The notes under the pieces were generated by a model, which saw only the letters and a program-made list of their open reading frames with translations, ran no database searches and was not told the DNA's origin. A program made the translations under genes and the position numbers. From Gp6-AA40 sp963772955 (lineage in GTDB: Bacteria; Acidobacteriota; Vicinamibacteria; Vicinamibacterales; UBA2999), in contig CAVYZF010000021.1 in assembly GCA_963772955.1 (NCBI GenBank), positions 1 to 64,000 of the forward strand: a stretch of 64,000 bases of DNA, in the 5' to 3' direction. Positions 33,134-41,357 of this stretch are shown piece by piece; position 1 is the stretch's first letter, and the number at the start of each line of letters is the position of its first letter.

Positions 33134-34747
33134 ATGAAGTCCGAAAAGCGCGGGGACGAGACCGTCCTGTCACCTGACACAAAGCCCGTCATCCCCGAGT
33201 TGCCCGCAGGGTTCGATCGCCGCGCGTTCATGATGCGCAGCGCACTCTTCGGCGCGACAGCCGTGATCACCGGGTGCGCGGCGCCCACCGAACAACAGGT
33301 CGCGGCAACCCCTCCGCCGCCGCCGGCTCCTGTGGCGCCCCCGCTTGCCGAGGATCTGAATGTCGTCAAGAAGTCCAAGGGCCCGGTGATGACGACGCTC
33401 GACGAGTTTTACAAGGTGGGACCCGGGCCTTCGAGCTCGCACACGATCGGGCCGATGCGCATCACCTACGATTTCTATCAGCGCTGCATCAAGCTGCCGG
33501 CTGACCAGCTCGCCAAGGTCACGGGCATGAAGGTGCATCTCTTTGGAAGCCTCAGCGCGACCGGCCAGGGCCACGGCACCGAACGCGCGGCACTCGCGGG
33601 CATCATCGGCAAAGAACCTGCGACGGTGGAGCCGGAGTTCCTCGACGGCCTCGCAGCCAAGCCCGATCAGACCTTCCCCGTGAAGATCGGCGACAAGACC
33701 CTGACCATGTCGCTCAAGGACGTCGTCTACGACGAGACCAAGGGGAATTTTCCGCACCCGAACACGATGACCTGCAAGTTGATGGGCGGCGACGCTGTCC
33801 TCTACGAGCAGGAGTACTACTCAGTGGGCGGCGGCTTCATCGAGTGGAAAGGCTACGAGCCACCCAAGAAGGGTCAGCCCAAGTATCCGTACTCGACGAT
33901 GAAAGAGCTGCAGTCGCATGCAGCGCAGAACAAGCTGTCGATCGCGCAGGTCGTGATGGCCAACGAGGTGGCGGTCTCGGGGAAGAGCGAGGCCGACATC
34001 AATGCCTTCGTGGACAAGATTCACACCGCGATGGTCAACATCGTGAATGCGGGACTCAAGGCGCCGGAGAGCACTCTGCCGGGCCCGATCAAGCTGAAGA
34101 CCAAGGCTGGCGACGTCTACAAGCGCGCGATGGACGATAAGTACGAGAGGCAGCGTGGCGTCGGAGTCGTGGCCGCGTACGCGCTCGCGGGCTCTGAAGA
34201 GAACGCACGCGGACATCTGGTCGTGACGGCGCCAACCGGCGGGTCTGCCGGCGTGATCCCGGCGCTGGTCTACGCGCTTGGCCAGGGTGGCCGCAATCTG
34301 CCGAAGGAGAAGATCCGCGACGGCTTCCTTGCGGCAGCAGCCGTGGGCTATCTCTGCAAGCACAACGCGACACTCTCGGGCGCCGAAGGTGGGTGCCAGG
34401 CGGAGATCGGCGTCGCCTCAGCTATGGGCGCTGCGCTCATCGCGCAGGCGCACGACTTCGATCACCAGGTGGTCGCGAACGCTGCGGAGTCGTCACTGCA
34501 GCATCACCTCGGCATGACCTGCGATCCCGTCGCCGGATTCGTGCAGGTGCCATGCATCGAGCGGTGTGCGTTCGGTGCGGTAAAGGCGTGGACCGGCTTC
34601 ATGATCGCGAGCAACGAGATCCCGACCAACCGCCGTGTGGACTTCGACACCACCGTGTCGGCAATGGCGCTCACCGCCAAGGAGATGAACTCTAAGTACA
34701 AAGAGACGTCGGAGGGCGGTCTCGCGGTGTCGGTCGTGCTCTGCTGA
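33134..34747 (+). CDS. L-serine dehydratase (iron-sulfur), with Tat/lipoprotein leader
   Basis: The 537-residue single-chain type II L-serine ammonia-lyase converts serine to pyruvate and ammonia. The beta-type domain (EFYKVGPGPSSSHTIGPMRI, ~90-240) precedes the alpha domain. The 4Fe-4S Cys ligands lie in EGGCQAEIG, GMTCDPVAGF and VPCIERCAFG, and the C-terminal Cys tail (AVSVVLC) that enters the active site is intact. Unusually, residues 1-48 form a leader with twin arginine (FDRRAFMMRSALFG) and a lipobox-like ITGC at Cys48, then a Pro-rich linker. Export of a labile cluster enzyme would be remarkable. Confidence 0.93.
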   Translation: MKSEKRGDETVLSPDTKPVIPELPAGFDRRAFMMRSALFGATAVITGCAAPTEQQVAATPPPPPAPVAPPLAEDLNVVKKSKGPVMTTLDEFYKVGPGPSSSHTIGPMRITYDFYQRCIKLPADQLAKVTGMKVHLFGSLSATGQGHGTERAALAGIIGKEPATVEPEFLDGLAAKPDQTFPVKIGDKTLTMSLKDVVYDETKGNFPHPNTMTCKLMGGDAVLYEQEYYSVGGGFIEWKGYEPPKKGQPKYPYSTMKELQSHAAQNKLSIAQVVMANEVAVSGKSEADINAFVDKIHTAMVNIVNAGLKAPESTLPGPIKLKTKAGDVYKRAMDDKYERQRGVGVVAAYALAGSEENARGHLVVTAPTGGSAGVIPALVYALGQGGRNLPKEKIRDGFLAAAAVGYLCKHNATLSGAEGGCQAEIGVASAMGAALIAQAHDFDHQVVANAAESSLQHHLGMTCDPVAGFVQVPCIERCAFGAVKAWTGFMIASNEIPTNRRVDFDTTVSAMALTAKEMNSKYKETSEGGLAVSVVLC

Positions 34748-34778
34748 CACGGAGACTCAACACGTTCAGGCACGACCC

Positions 34779-36044
34779 ATGAAGGCCGGCTCGAGGACAG
34801 TCGTGATCGCCTGGCTCATCACGGCGATCTACTACTTCTATCAGTACACGCTGCGGTCGGCGCCTGCCGTGATGATGCCGCAGTTGTCGGCAGCGTTCAG
34901 CCTCGACGCACTCGGTGTCGCGTCGATGGTCGGGCTCTTCTACTACGGGTACTCGCCGTTCAGCCTCGTCGCCGGCGTGGCGATGGATCAACTGGGGCCA
35001 CGCAAGGTCATCCCGATCGGCGCGGCGCTCGTGGGCATCGGCGCACTCCTGTTCGGGACGGGCAGCGGTGAGGTGGCCAGCGTCGGCCGGTTCATCCAGG
35101 GGGCAGGCGGCGTCTTCGCGCTCGTTGGCGCCGCTTACATCGCCACGTCGAACTTCCCTGCCTCGAGCGCGGCGACGCTCATCGGCGCGACTCAGATGTT
35201 TGGCATGGCGGGTGGTTCCGCAGGTCAGGTGCTCGTTGGACCGGCGATGAGCGCCGGCCTTCAGTGGAACACGTTCTGGATTGCGATGGGTGTCCTCGGC
35301 CTCGTGATCAGCATGCTCCTCGTCTTTCTTCTCCCCAAGCCAGCTGCAAAGGAACGTCGCGACGACTGGCTCAAGACAGCCGCCACCTCGATGCGCGTCG
35401 TGTTTCTGAATCCGCAGTCAATCCTGTGCGGGATGATCGCGGGCCTGCTGTTCATCCCGACCACGATCTTCGACATGGTCTGGGGCGTGCGCTACCTGCA
35501 GGAGGCGCGCGGTCTCGACTACGGATCCGCCGTCATGCGTTCGTCGATGGTCCCGCTCGGCTGGATCATCGGCTGTCCGCTTCTTGGGTTCATCTCGGAT
35601 CGCATCGGACGCCGCAAGCCAGTGATCGCGAGCGGCGCCGTCGTGCTGTTCGCGTGTCTCGTGTGGATCCTCTACGGCCGGGTAGACCTCTTCCCGCCGT
35701 ATGTGCTCGGACTCGTGGCCGGTATCGCGTCTGGCGCGGCGATGCTGCCCTACACCGTGATCAAGGAAGCGAACCCCCCGACGATGAGCGGCACCGCGAC
35801 GGGCGTCGTCAATTTCCTCAACTTCACGTTCAGCGCACTCCTCGGTCCGGTGTTCGCCTGGCTGCTCGTCACGGTCAGTGGCGGCGCCACCACGATGACG
35901 CTCGATCACTACCAGATGGCGTTCCAGCCGCTGCTCTACGGCGTGGCGCTGGCACTCGTTCTCACTGTCCTTCTCAAGGAGACCGGACCAGCGGCGCGGA
36001 CCGCGCCAGCGGGAGTCCCGGTTGCACAACGCGAGGCAACATGA
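34779..36044 (+). CDS. MFS transporter
   Basis: The 421-residue, 12-TM major facilitator protein has loop 2-3 motif MDQLGPRKVIP and loop 8-9 motif SDRIGRRKPV. N-terminal helix AWLITAIYYFYQYTLRSAP resembles the carboxylate/sugar-acid MFS branch. It lies between the serine dehydratase and phosphotransacetylase genes and may import serine or a precursor, or exchange acids. Its stop overlaps the next ATG (ATGA). Confidence 0.9.
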   Translation: MKAGSRTVVIAWLITAIYYFYQYTLRSAPAVMMPQLSAAFSLDALGVASMVGLFYYGYSPFSLVAGVAMDQLGPRKVIPIGAALVGIGALLFGTGSGEVASVGRFIQGAGGVFALVGAAYIATSNFPASSAATLIGATQMFGMAGGSAGQVLVGPAMSAGLQWNTFWIAMGVLGLVISMLLVFLLPKPAAKERRDDWLKTAATSMRVVFLNPQSILCGMIAGLLFIPTTIFDMVWGVRYLQEARGLDYGSAVMRSSMVPLGWIIGCPLLGFISDRIGRRKPVIASGAVVLFACLVWILYGRVDLFPPYVLGLVAGIASGAAMLPYTVIKEANPPTMSGTATGVVNFLNFTFSALLGPVFAWLLVTVSGGATTMTLDHYQMAFQPLLYGVALALVLTVLLKETGPAARTAPAGVPVAQREAT

Positions 36045-36985
36045 CGCGAGAAACCGGTACCGGAAAGTACGAGCAGGCGCTCACCAAGTGCCGTCACCTG
36101 GACCCAATCCCCACGGCCGTTGCACACCCGTGCGACGAAACGTCGCTGGCCGGCGCATTCGAGGCGATGGCAAACCGGCTGATTATCCCGATCCTCGTGG
36201 GTCCTGAGAAGAAGATCCGCGACGTCGCTCAGCGGCATGGGATCGATCTCGGCAAGACGCGCATCGTCGATGCGGCGCATAGCCACGAGTCGGCCGCCAA
36301 GGCGGTCGAACTGGTGCGACTGGGAGAAGCCGAACTGCTGATGAAGGGCAGCCTGCACAGCGACGAGTTGCTCGGCGCCGTGGTGGCGCGCGAGACCGGA
36401 TTGCGGACAGCCCGCCGCATCAGTCACGTCTTCATCATGGATGTGCCGACCTACCACAAGGTCCTGCTCGTCACTGATGCGGCGATCAACATTGCCCCGA
36501 CGCTGGAAGACAAGGTCGACATCTGCCAGAACGCGATCGACCTGGCGATCGCGCTCGGCAACCACCTGCCAAAGGTCGCGGTGCTCGCAGCCGTGGAAAC
36601 AGTCAACTCGAAAATGCCGGCGACAATCGACGCCGCAGCTCTGTGCAAAATGGCGGAGCGTGGGCAGATTACCGGCGCGCTCGTCGACGGGCCGCTGGCC
36701 TTCGACAACGCGATCAGCAAGGACGCCGCGCGCATCAAAGGCATCCGATCGGAGGTTGCGGGGGATCCCGACATTCTCCTGGTTCCCGACCTCGAGGCCG
36801 GAAACATCCTCGCCAAGCAGCTCACGTTCCTGGCGAACGCAGATAGCGCCGGGATTGTGCTCGGTGCGCGCGTGCCGATCATCCTCACGAGCCGCGCCGA
36901 CAGTGTGCGGTCGCGCAGCGCCAGTTGCGCCGTCGCGATGCTTGCAGCCCACGCGCGACGACAGGCCCTTCAAGACGCGGTGTGA
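36041..36985 (+). CDS. Phosphate acetyl/butyryltransferase
   Basis: The 314-residue protein is of the short Pta/Ptb family. It would convert acetyl-CoA and phosphate to acetyl phosphate. Motifs seen are PTAVAHPCDETSLAGAFEA, ELLMKGSLHSDELLGAVV, RRISHVFIMDVPTYHKVLLV and LVPDLEAGNILAKQLTFLA. It lies directly before the acetate kinase gene, supporting acetyl-CoA as substrate. The family also includes phosphate butyryltransferases. Confidence 0.92.
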   Translation: MTRETGTGKYEQALTKCRHLDPIPTAVAHPCDETSLAGAFEAMANRLIIPILVGPEKKIRDVAQRHGIDLGKTRIVDAAHSHESAAKAVELVRLGEAELLMKGSLHSDELLGAVVARETGLRTARRISHVFIMDVPTYHKVLLVTDAAINIAPTLEDKVDICQNAIDLAIALGNHLPKVAVLAAVETVNSKMPATIDAAALCKMAERGQITGALVDGPLAFDNAISKDAARIKGIRSEVAGDPDILLVPDLEAGNILAKQLTFLANADSAGIVLGARVPIILTSRADSVRSRSASCAVAMLAAHARRQALQDAV

Positions 36986-36990
36986 CGACC

Positions 36991-38883
36991 ATGAACGACT
37001 ACACCGTCGTCGTCAACGCCGGGTCGTCGAGCCTGAAGTTCTCGGTCTTCCACAAGACCGACACAGACTCGTGGGAAGCAGACACGCGCGGTCAGGTCGA
37101 GGGTCTCGGCACGAAGCCGCAGTTCTCGGCAAAGAACGGCGCCGGTGAGCGCGTCGCCGACACGGCGCTGGATCCCAGACTCAGTGACGCCAAGGCCGCG
37201 CTCGGCTTCGTCGCCGACTGGCTCCGCGAGCGCTTTCCGGGTGCACACGTCGTCGGCGTTGGTCATCGCGTCGTGCATGGCGGCGCGGAGTACTCCGGGC
37301 CGACGATCGTGACGCAGGAGGCGCTCGAGAAGCTTCGCGCGCTGATCCCGCTCGCGCCGCTTCATCAGCCTTACAACCTCGCGGCGATCGAAGCGGTCTG
37401 GGAGCGTCTGCCCGGAGTGCCTCAGGTCGTGTGCTTCGATACCAGCTTTCATCGTGGCCAGCCCGAGGTAGCCCAGCTCGTTCCGCTGCCACGTGAGATC
37501 CGGGATGCGGGCGTCCAGCGCTACGGATTCCACGGGCTTTCGTACGAGTACATCGCGTCGGTGTTGCCATCGGTCGCGCCCGAGATTGCCGCCGGGCGGG
37601 TCGTCGTCGCTCACCTTGGCAGCGGCGCAAGCCTGTGTGCGTTGAAAAACGGAAAGAGCGTCGACAGCACACTCGGCTTCACGGCGCTGGACGGTCTCTG
37701 CATGGGAACGCGGCCAGGCGCACTCGACCCGGGCGTCGTCCTCTATCTCTTCCAGGCTCTCGGCCTGTCGGTGAAAGACGTCGAGACCATTCTCTACAAG
37801 AAGTCCGGGCTGATCGGCATCTCGGGCATCAGCAACGACATGCGCAGTCTGCTCGCGAGCAGCGAGCCGGCCGCGCGCCTGGCACTCGACTACTTCGTCT
37901 ATCGCGCGGCAAAGGAAATCGCGGCGATGGCGGCGGCGCTCGGCGGAATCGACGGCCTCGTCTTCACCGCAGGCATCGGCGAGAACTCGCCTGAGATCCG
38001 CAAACGAATCTGCGCGGCGTCGGCGTGGCTCGGCATCGAGCTCGACGAAGACGCGAACGCGCGAAAAGCGCCGCGCATCACCAGCCAGGCCAGCAAAGTG
38101 CCGGCATGGGTGATCCCGACCAACGAGGAATTGATGATCGCCCGGCACACAGGCGCCCTGCTGGGCCTTGGGGGTCAGACCCCGTCTCGAATTTGCACAT
38201 GTGAAGGGGGTCTGACCCCGCACAAAGGAGTCACATATGGCCGCGACGGTCTCGCACCCGAAGCCAGCCGACGGGGGCGTTTCACCCTGGAACGGATTCC
38301 GGACGGGTCTCTGGCAGAAGGAGATCAACGTTCGCGATTTCATCCAGCAGAACTACGAGCCGTACGACGGCGACGGCTCGTTTCTCAAAGGCGCCACGGC
38401 ACGCACCGAACATATCTGGGACATCCTCAAGAAACTTTTCCTGGAAGAGCGCAAGAAGGGCGTCCTCGACGTCTCCCAGATACCGAGCTCGATCACCGCG
38501 CACGCACCTGGCTACATCGACAAAGACAACGAGGTCATCGTCGGCCTGCAGACCGACGCGCCGCTCAAGCGCGGAATCATGCCCAACGGCGGCCTGCGCC
38601 TGGTCATCAACGCGCTGAAAGCCTACGGCTACGAGCCGGACCCGCACGTCGTGGAAGCGTTCAGCAAGTACCGGAAGACGCACAACGACGCCGTGTTCGA
38701 CGCCTACACGGCAGATGTCCGGCGTTGCCGCAGTTCACACGTGCTGACCGGATTACCGGATGCATACGGCCGCGGACGGATCATCGGCGACTATCGACGG
38801 GTCGCGCTCTATGGCGTCACGCGGCTGATCGAGCGCAAGCAGGAAGAGAAGAGCGCCCTCGATTCCCTCCATTCCACCGATGA
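36991..38883 (+). CDS. ackA: Acetate kinase with stop lost, frame reads into pflB
   Basis: The start MNDYTVVVNAGSSSLKFSVF and the motifs GHRVVHGG, DTSFHRG, RYGFHGLSYEY, HLGSGASLCA, FTAGIGENSPEIR and IPTNEELMIARHTGALLG form a complete ~395-residue acetate kinase. It makes ATP and acetate from acetyl phosphate. The normal stop is missing. The frame passes through a GGGGTCAGACCCC inverted-repeat element (38170-38220) and continues over the first 647 nt of pflB, ending at 38883. The extra ~235 residues look like antisense-free read-through noise. The cause may be the repeat insertion or a nearby indel. Confidence 0.93.
   Translation: MNDYTVVVNAGSSSLKFSVFHKTDTDSWEADTRGQVEGLGTKPQFSAKNGAGERVADTALDPRLSDAKAALGFVADWLRERFPGAHVVGVGHRVVHGGAEYSGPTIVTQEALEKLRALIPLAPLHQPYNLAAIEAVWERLPGVPQVVCFDTSFHRGQPEVAQLVPLPREIRDAGVQRYGFHGLSYEYIASVLPSVAPEIAAGRVVVAHLGSGASLCALKNGKSVDSTLGFTALDGLCMGTRPGALDPGVVLYLFQALGLSVKDVETILYKKSGLIGISGISNDMRSLLASSEPAARLALDYFVYRAAKEIAAMAAALGGIDGLVFTAGIGENSPEIRKRICAASAWLGIELDEDANARKAPRITSQASKVPAWVIPTNEELMIARHTGALLGLGGQTPSRICTCEGGLTPHKGVTYGRDGLAPEASRRGRFTLERIPDGSLAEGDQRSRFHPAELRAVRRRRLVSQRRHGTHRTYLGHPQETFPGRAQEGRPRRLPDTELDHRARTWLHRQRQRGHRRPADRRAAQARNHAQRRPAPGHQRAESLRLRAGPARRGSVQQVPEDAQRRRVRRLHGRCPALPQFTRADRITGCIRPRTDHRRLSTGRALWRHAADRAQAGREERPRFPPFHR
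38170..38220. repeat. Inverted pair of GGGGTCAGACCCC units
   Basis: GGGGTCAGACCCC (38171-38183) and its reverse complement GGGGTCTGACCCC (38207-38219) flank 23 nt of AT-richer sequence. The element sits exactly at the ackA-pflB junction and removes the ackA stop. A half copy lies at 24959-24970. Confidence 0.75.
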
Positions 38884-40510
38884 CGTGATTCGCGACCGGG
38901 AGGAGCTGGCCGAGCAGATCCGCGCGCTCAAAGAACTACAGCAGATGGCGAAGAGCTACGGGTTCGACATCTCGCACCCCGCAGCCAGTGCGCGAGAGGC
39001 CGTCCAGTGGCTTTACTTCGGCTACCTCGCCGGCGTGAAAGAGCAGAACGGCGCCGCGATGTCGCTCGGCCGCACCTCGACGTTCCTCGACATCTACTTC
39101 GAACGTGACCTCGCCGCCGGCGTGCTGACCGAAGAACTCGCCCAGGAGATCATCGACGACTTCGTCATCAAGCTGCGCATCGTCCGCTTCCTGCGACCAC
39201 CGGAGTACGACGAGCTCTTCGCCGGCGATCCCACGTGGGTGACTGAGTCGATCGCCGGGATGGGCGACGATGGCCGTTCCCTGGTGACGAAGACGAGCTT
39301 CCGGTTCCTGCAGACCCTGTACAACCTCGGTCCGGCGCCCGAGCCGAACCTGACGATCTGGTATTCGCCACGCCTCCCCGACGGCTTCCGCCGCTTCGCC
39401 ACACAGGTGGCGATCGACACGAGCTCACTCCAGTTCGAGAGCGACGAGATCATGCGTCGCGCCTGGGGCGACGACGGCGCGATTGCGTGTTGTGTGTCGC
39501 CGATGGTCGTCGGCAAGCAGATGCAGTTCTTCGGCGCGCGCGCCAACATGGCGAAATGTCTGCTCTACGCGATTAATGGCGGACGCGACGAGATGAGCGG
39601 GGAGCAGGTCGGACCCAAGTTCGACCCAATCAAGACCGACGTGCTCGACTTCGACGAGGTGATCGAAAAATTCGAGAAGATGATGGACTGGCTGGCGGGC
39701 GTCTACGTCAACGCCATGAACATCATCCACTACATGCACGACAAGTACGCGTACGAGCGCATCGAGATGGCGTTGCACGACTACGCGCCGCTGCGAACGA
39801 TGGCGTTCGGCATGGCCGGCATGTCGGTCGTGGCCGACAGCCTCTCGGCGATCAAGTTCGCGAAGGTCCGCGTCACTCGCGACGCTACCGGGCTGGTGAC
39901 TGACTATCAGACTGAAGGCACCTTCCCGATGTTCGGCAACAACGACAACCGCGTCGATCACCTCGCGTCATGGATCGTCTCGACGTTCATGAGCAAGCTG
40001 CGCAAGTACCCGACCTACAGAAACGCGGTCCACACGCAGTCGATCCTGACGATCACGTCGAACGTCGTCTACGGCAAGGCCACCGGCAACACACCTGACG
40101 GCCGGCGGCAGGGCGAGCCGTTCGCACCCGGAGCGAACCCGATGCACGGCCGCGACAGCCACGGCATCCACGCATCGGCGGCCTCGGTAGCCAAGATCCC
40201 CTATCGCGACGCCGCGGATGGCATCTCGCTGACGGCCTCGCTCGTACCGCAGGGTCTTGGACGTGTGCCGGAAGATCGCATCACGAATCTCACCAGCATG
40301 CTCGACGCGTTCTTCAGCAGCACCGGCTATCACATGAACGTGAACGTGCTGAACCGCGAAACGCTGATGGATGCGATGGAGCACCCGGAGAAATATCCCA
40401 GCCTGACGATCCGCGTTTCCGGCTACGCGGTCAACTTCGTACGGCTCACGCGCGAGCAGCAGATGGACGTCATCAACCGCACGTTCCACGGAGGAGGACG
40501 TCATGCCTGA
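38237..40510 (+). CDS. pflB: Pyruvate formate-lyase
   Basis: The 757-residue glycyl-radical enzyme is close in length to E. coli PflB (760). The active-site cysteine pair is in GAIACCVSPMVVGKQM. The C-terminal radical loop is RVSGYAVNFVRLTREQQMDV. The adjacent Cys-Cys distinguishes PFL from glycerol or choline-type radical enzymes. It converts pyruvate and CoA to acetyl-CoA and formate under anoxia. AAAGGAG precedes the ATG. Confidence 0.97.
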   Translation: MAATVSHPKPADGGVSPWNGFRTGLWQKEINVRDFIQQNYEPYDGDGSFLKGATARTEHIWDILKKLFLEERKKGVLDVSQIPSSITAHAPGYIDKDNEVIVGLQTDAPLKRGIMPNGGLRLVINALKAYGYEPDPHVVEAFSKYRKTHNDAVFDAYTADVRRCRSSHVLTGLPDAYGRGRIIGDYRRVALYGVTRLIERKQEEKSALDSLHSTDDVIRDREELAEQIRALKELQQMAKSYGFDISHPAASAREAVQWLYFGYLAGVKEQNGAAMSLGRTSTFLDIYFERDLAAGVLTEELAQEIIDDFVIKLRIVRFLRPPEYDELFAGDPTWVTESIAGMGDDGRSLVTKTSFRFLQTLYNLGPAPEPNLTIWYSPRLPDGFRRFATQVAIDTSSLQFESDEIMRRAWGDDGAIACCVSPMVVGKQMQFFGARANMAKCLLYAINGGRDEMSGEQVGPKFDPIKTDVLDFDEVIEKFEKMMDWLAGVYVNAMNIIHYMHDKYAYERIEMALHDYAPLRTMAFGMAGMSVVADSLSAIKFAKVRVTRDATGLVTDYQTEGTFPMFGNNDNRVDHLASWIVSTFMSKLRKYPTYRNAVHTQSILTITSNVVYGKATGNTPDGRRQGEPFAPGANPMHGRDSHGIHASAASVAKIPYRDAADGISLTASLVPQGLGRVPEDRITNLTSMLDAFFSSTGYHMNVNVLNRETLMDAMEHPEKYPSLTIRVSGYAVNFVRLTREQQMDVINRTFHGGGRHA

Positions 40511-41348
40511 GAATCAGACGCTGCCGCAGGTACCGCTCGAAGCGAAAAGTCCGTTCGAACTGCGCGTCAATCTCGGGACGAACGTCCCGGAGTCGGACGT
40601 CCGTACGGCGCTCGCCACCGGCGACATGGGCTTCCTGCATTCGTTCACAACCGGTGCGACCGTAGACGGTCCCGGGGTGCGCGTTGTCGCGTGGACGGCC
40701 GGCTGCATGTGGCGCTGCCGCTACTGCCACAACCCCGACACGTGGACGATGAGCAATGGCATTCCGGTCACGGTGACGAAGGCCGTCGAGGAACTGCGCA
40801 AGTATCGCCACGGCTTGAAAATCATGTCCGGTGGCCTGACCGTGAGCGGCGGCGAACCGCTGATGCAGCATCGCTTCGTCGAGAAGCTCTTTGCGGCCGC
40901 GCAGGGGATGGGCGTCCACACTGCGCTCGATACCAACGGCTTCTACGGTGACAAGTTGAGCGACGCGGCACTCGAGACCATCAGCCTCGTCCTGCTCGAT
41001 ATCAAGACGTGGGATCCGGAACGCCACCGGAGCCTGACCGGCATGGACAACGCCCCGACGCTGGCGTTCGCGAGGCGGCTCGCCGAGCGACGACGCCCGA
41101 TCTGGCTGCGTTACGTGCTGGTGCCGGGATTGACCGACGATGTGGACGACATCTCGAAGATCGCCGCGTTCGCCGGAGAGCTTGGCAACGTCGAGCGCGT
41201 GGACGTCCTGCCGTTCCACCAGATGGGTCAATTCAAGTGGAAGAAGCTCGGCCTCGAGTACACGCTCGAGAACACCGCGCCGCCGTCGAACGAGGTCGTC
41301 GAGCAGACGTGTGCGCTCTTCAGAAGCGCCGGGCTGAAGGCTGTCTGA
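40503..41348 (+). CDS. pflA: Pyruvate formate-lyase-activating enzyme
   Basis: The 281-residue radical SAM protein has the cluster motif CMWRCRYC (C-x3-C-x2-C) and the GGE motif SGGEPLMQ. HNPDTW directly after the cluster motif is typical of PflA. It installs the glycyl radical in PflB. Its ATG overlaps the pflB stop by 8 nt. The N-terminus is ~30 residues longer than E. coli PflA. Confidence 0.95.
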   Translation: MPENQTLPQVPLEAKSPFELRVNLGTNVPESDVRTALATGDMGFLHSFTTGATVDGPGVRVVAWTAGCMWRCRYCHNPDTWTMSNGIPVTVTKAVEELRKYRHGLKIMSGGLTVSGGEPLMQHRFVEKLFAAAQGMGVHTALDTNGFYGDKLSDAALETISLVLLDIKTWDPERHRSLTGMDNAPTLAFARRLAERRRPIWLRYVLVPGLTDDVDDISKIAAFAGELGNVERVDVLPFHQMGQFKWKKLGLEYTLENTAPPSNEVVEQTCALFRSAGLKAV

Positions 41349-41357
41349 AGCGTCGCC

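Noticed and set aside
36925..36990. Upstream extension of the acetate kinase frame
   Set aside because: The family start MNDYTVVVNAGSSS is at 36991 and the extra 22 codons overlap the phosphotransacetylase gene end.
24959..38220. CRISPR-like interpretation of the GGGGTCAGACCCC units
   Set aside because: Only three units, far apart and without regular spacers; they are dispersed palindromes.
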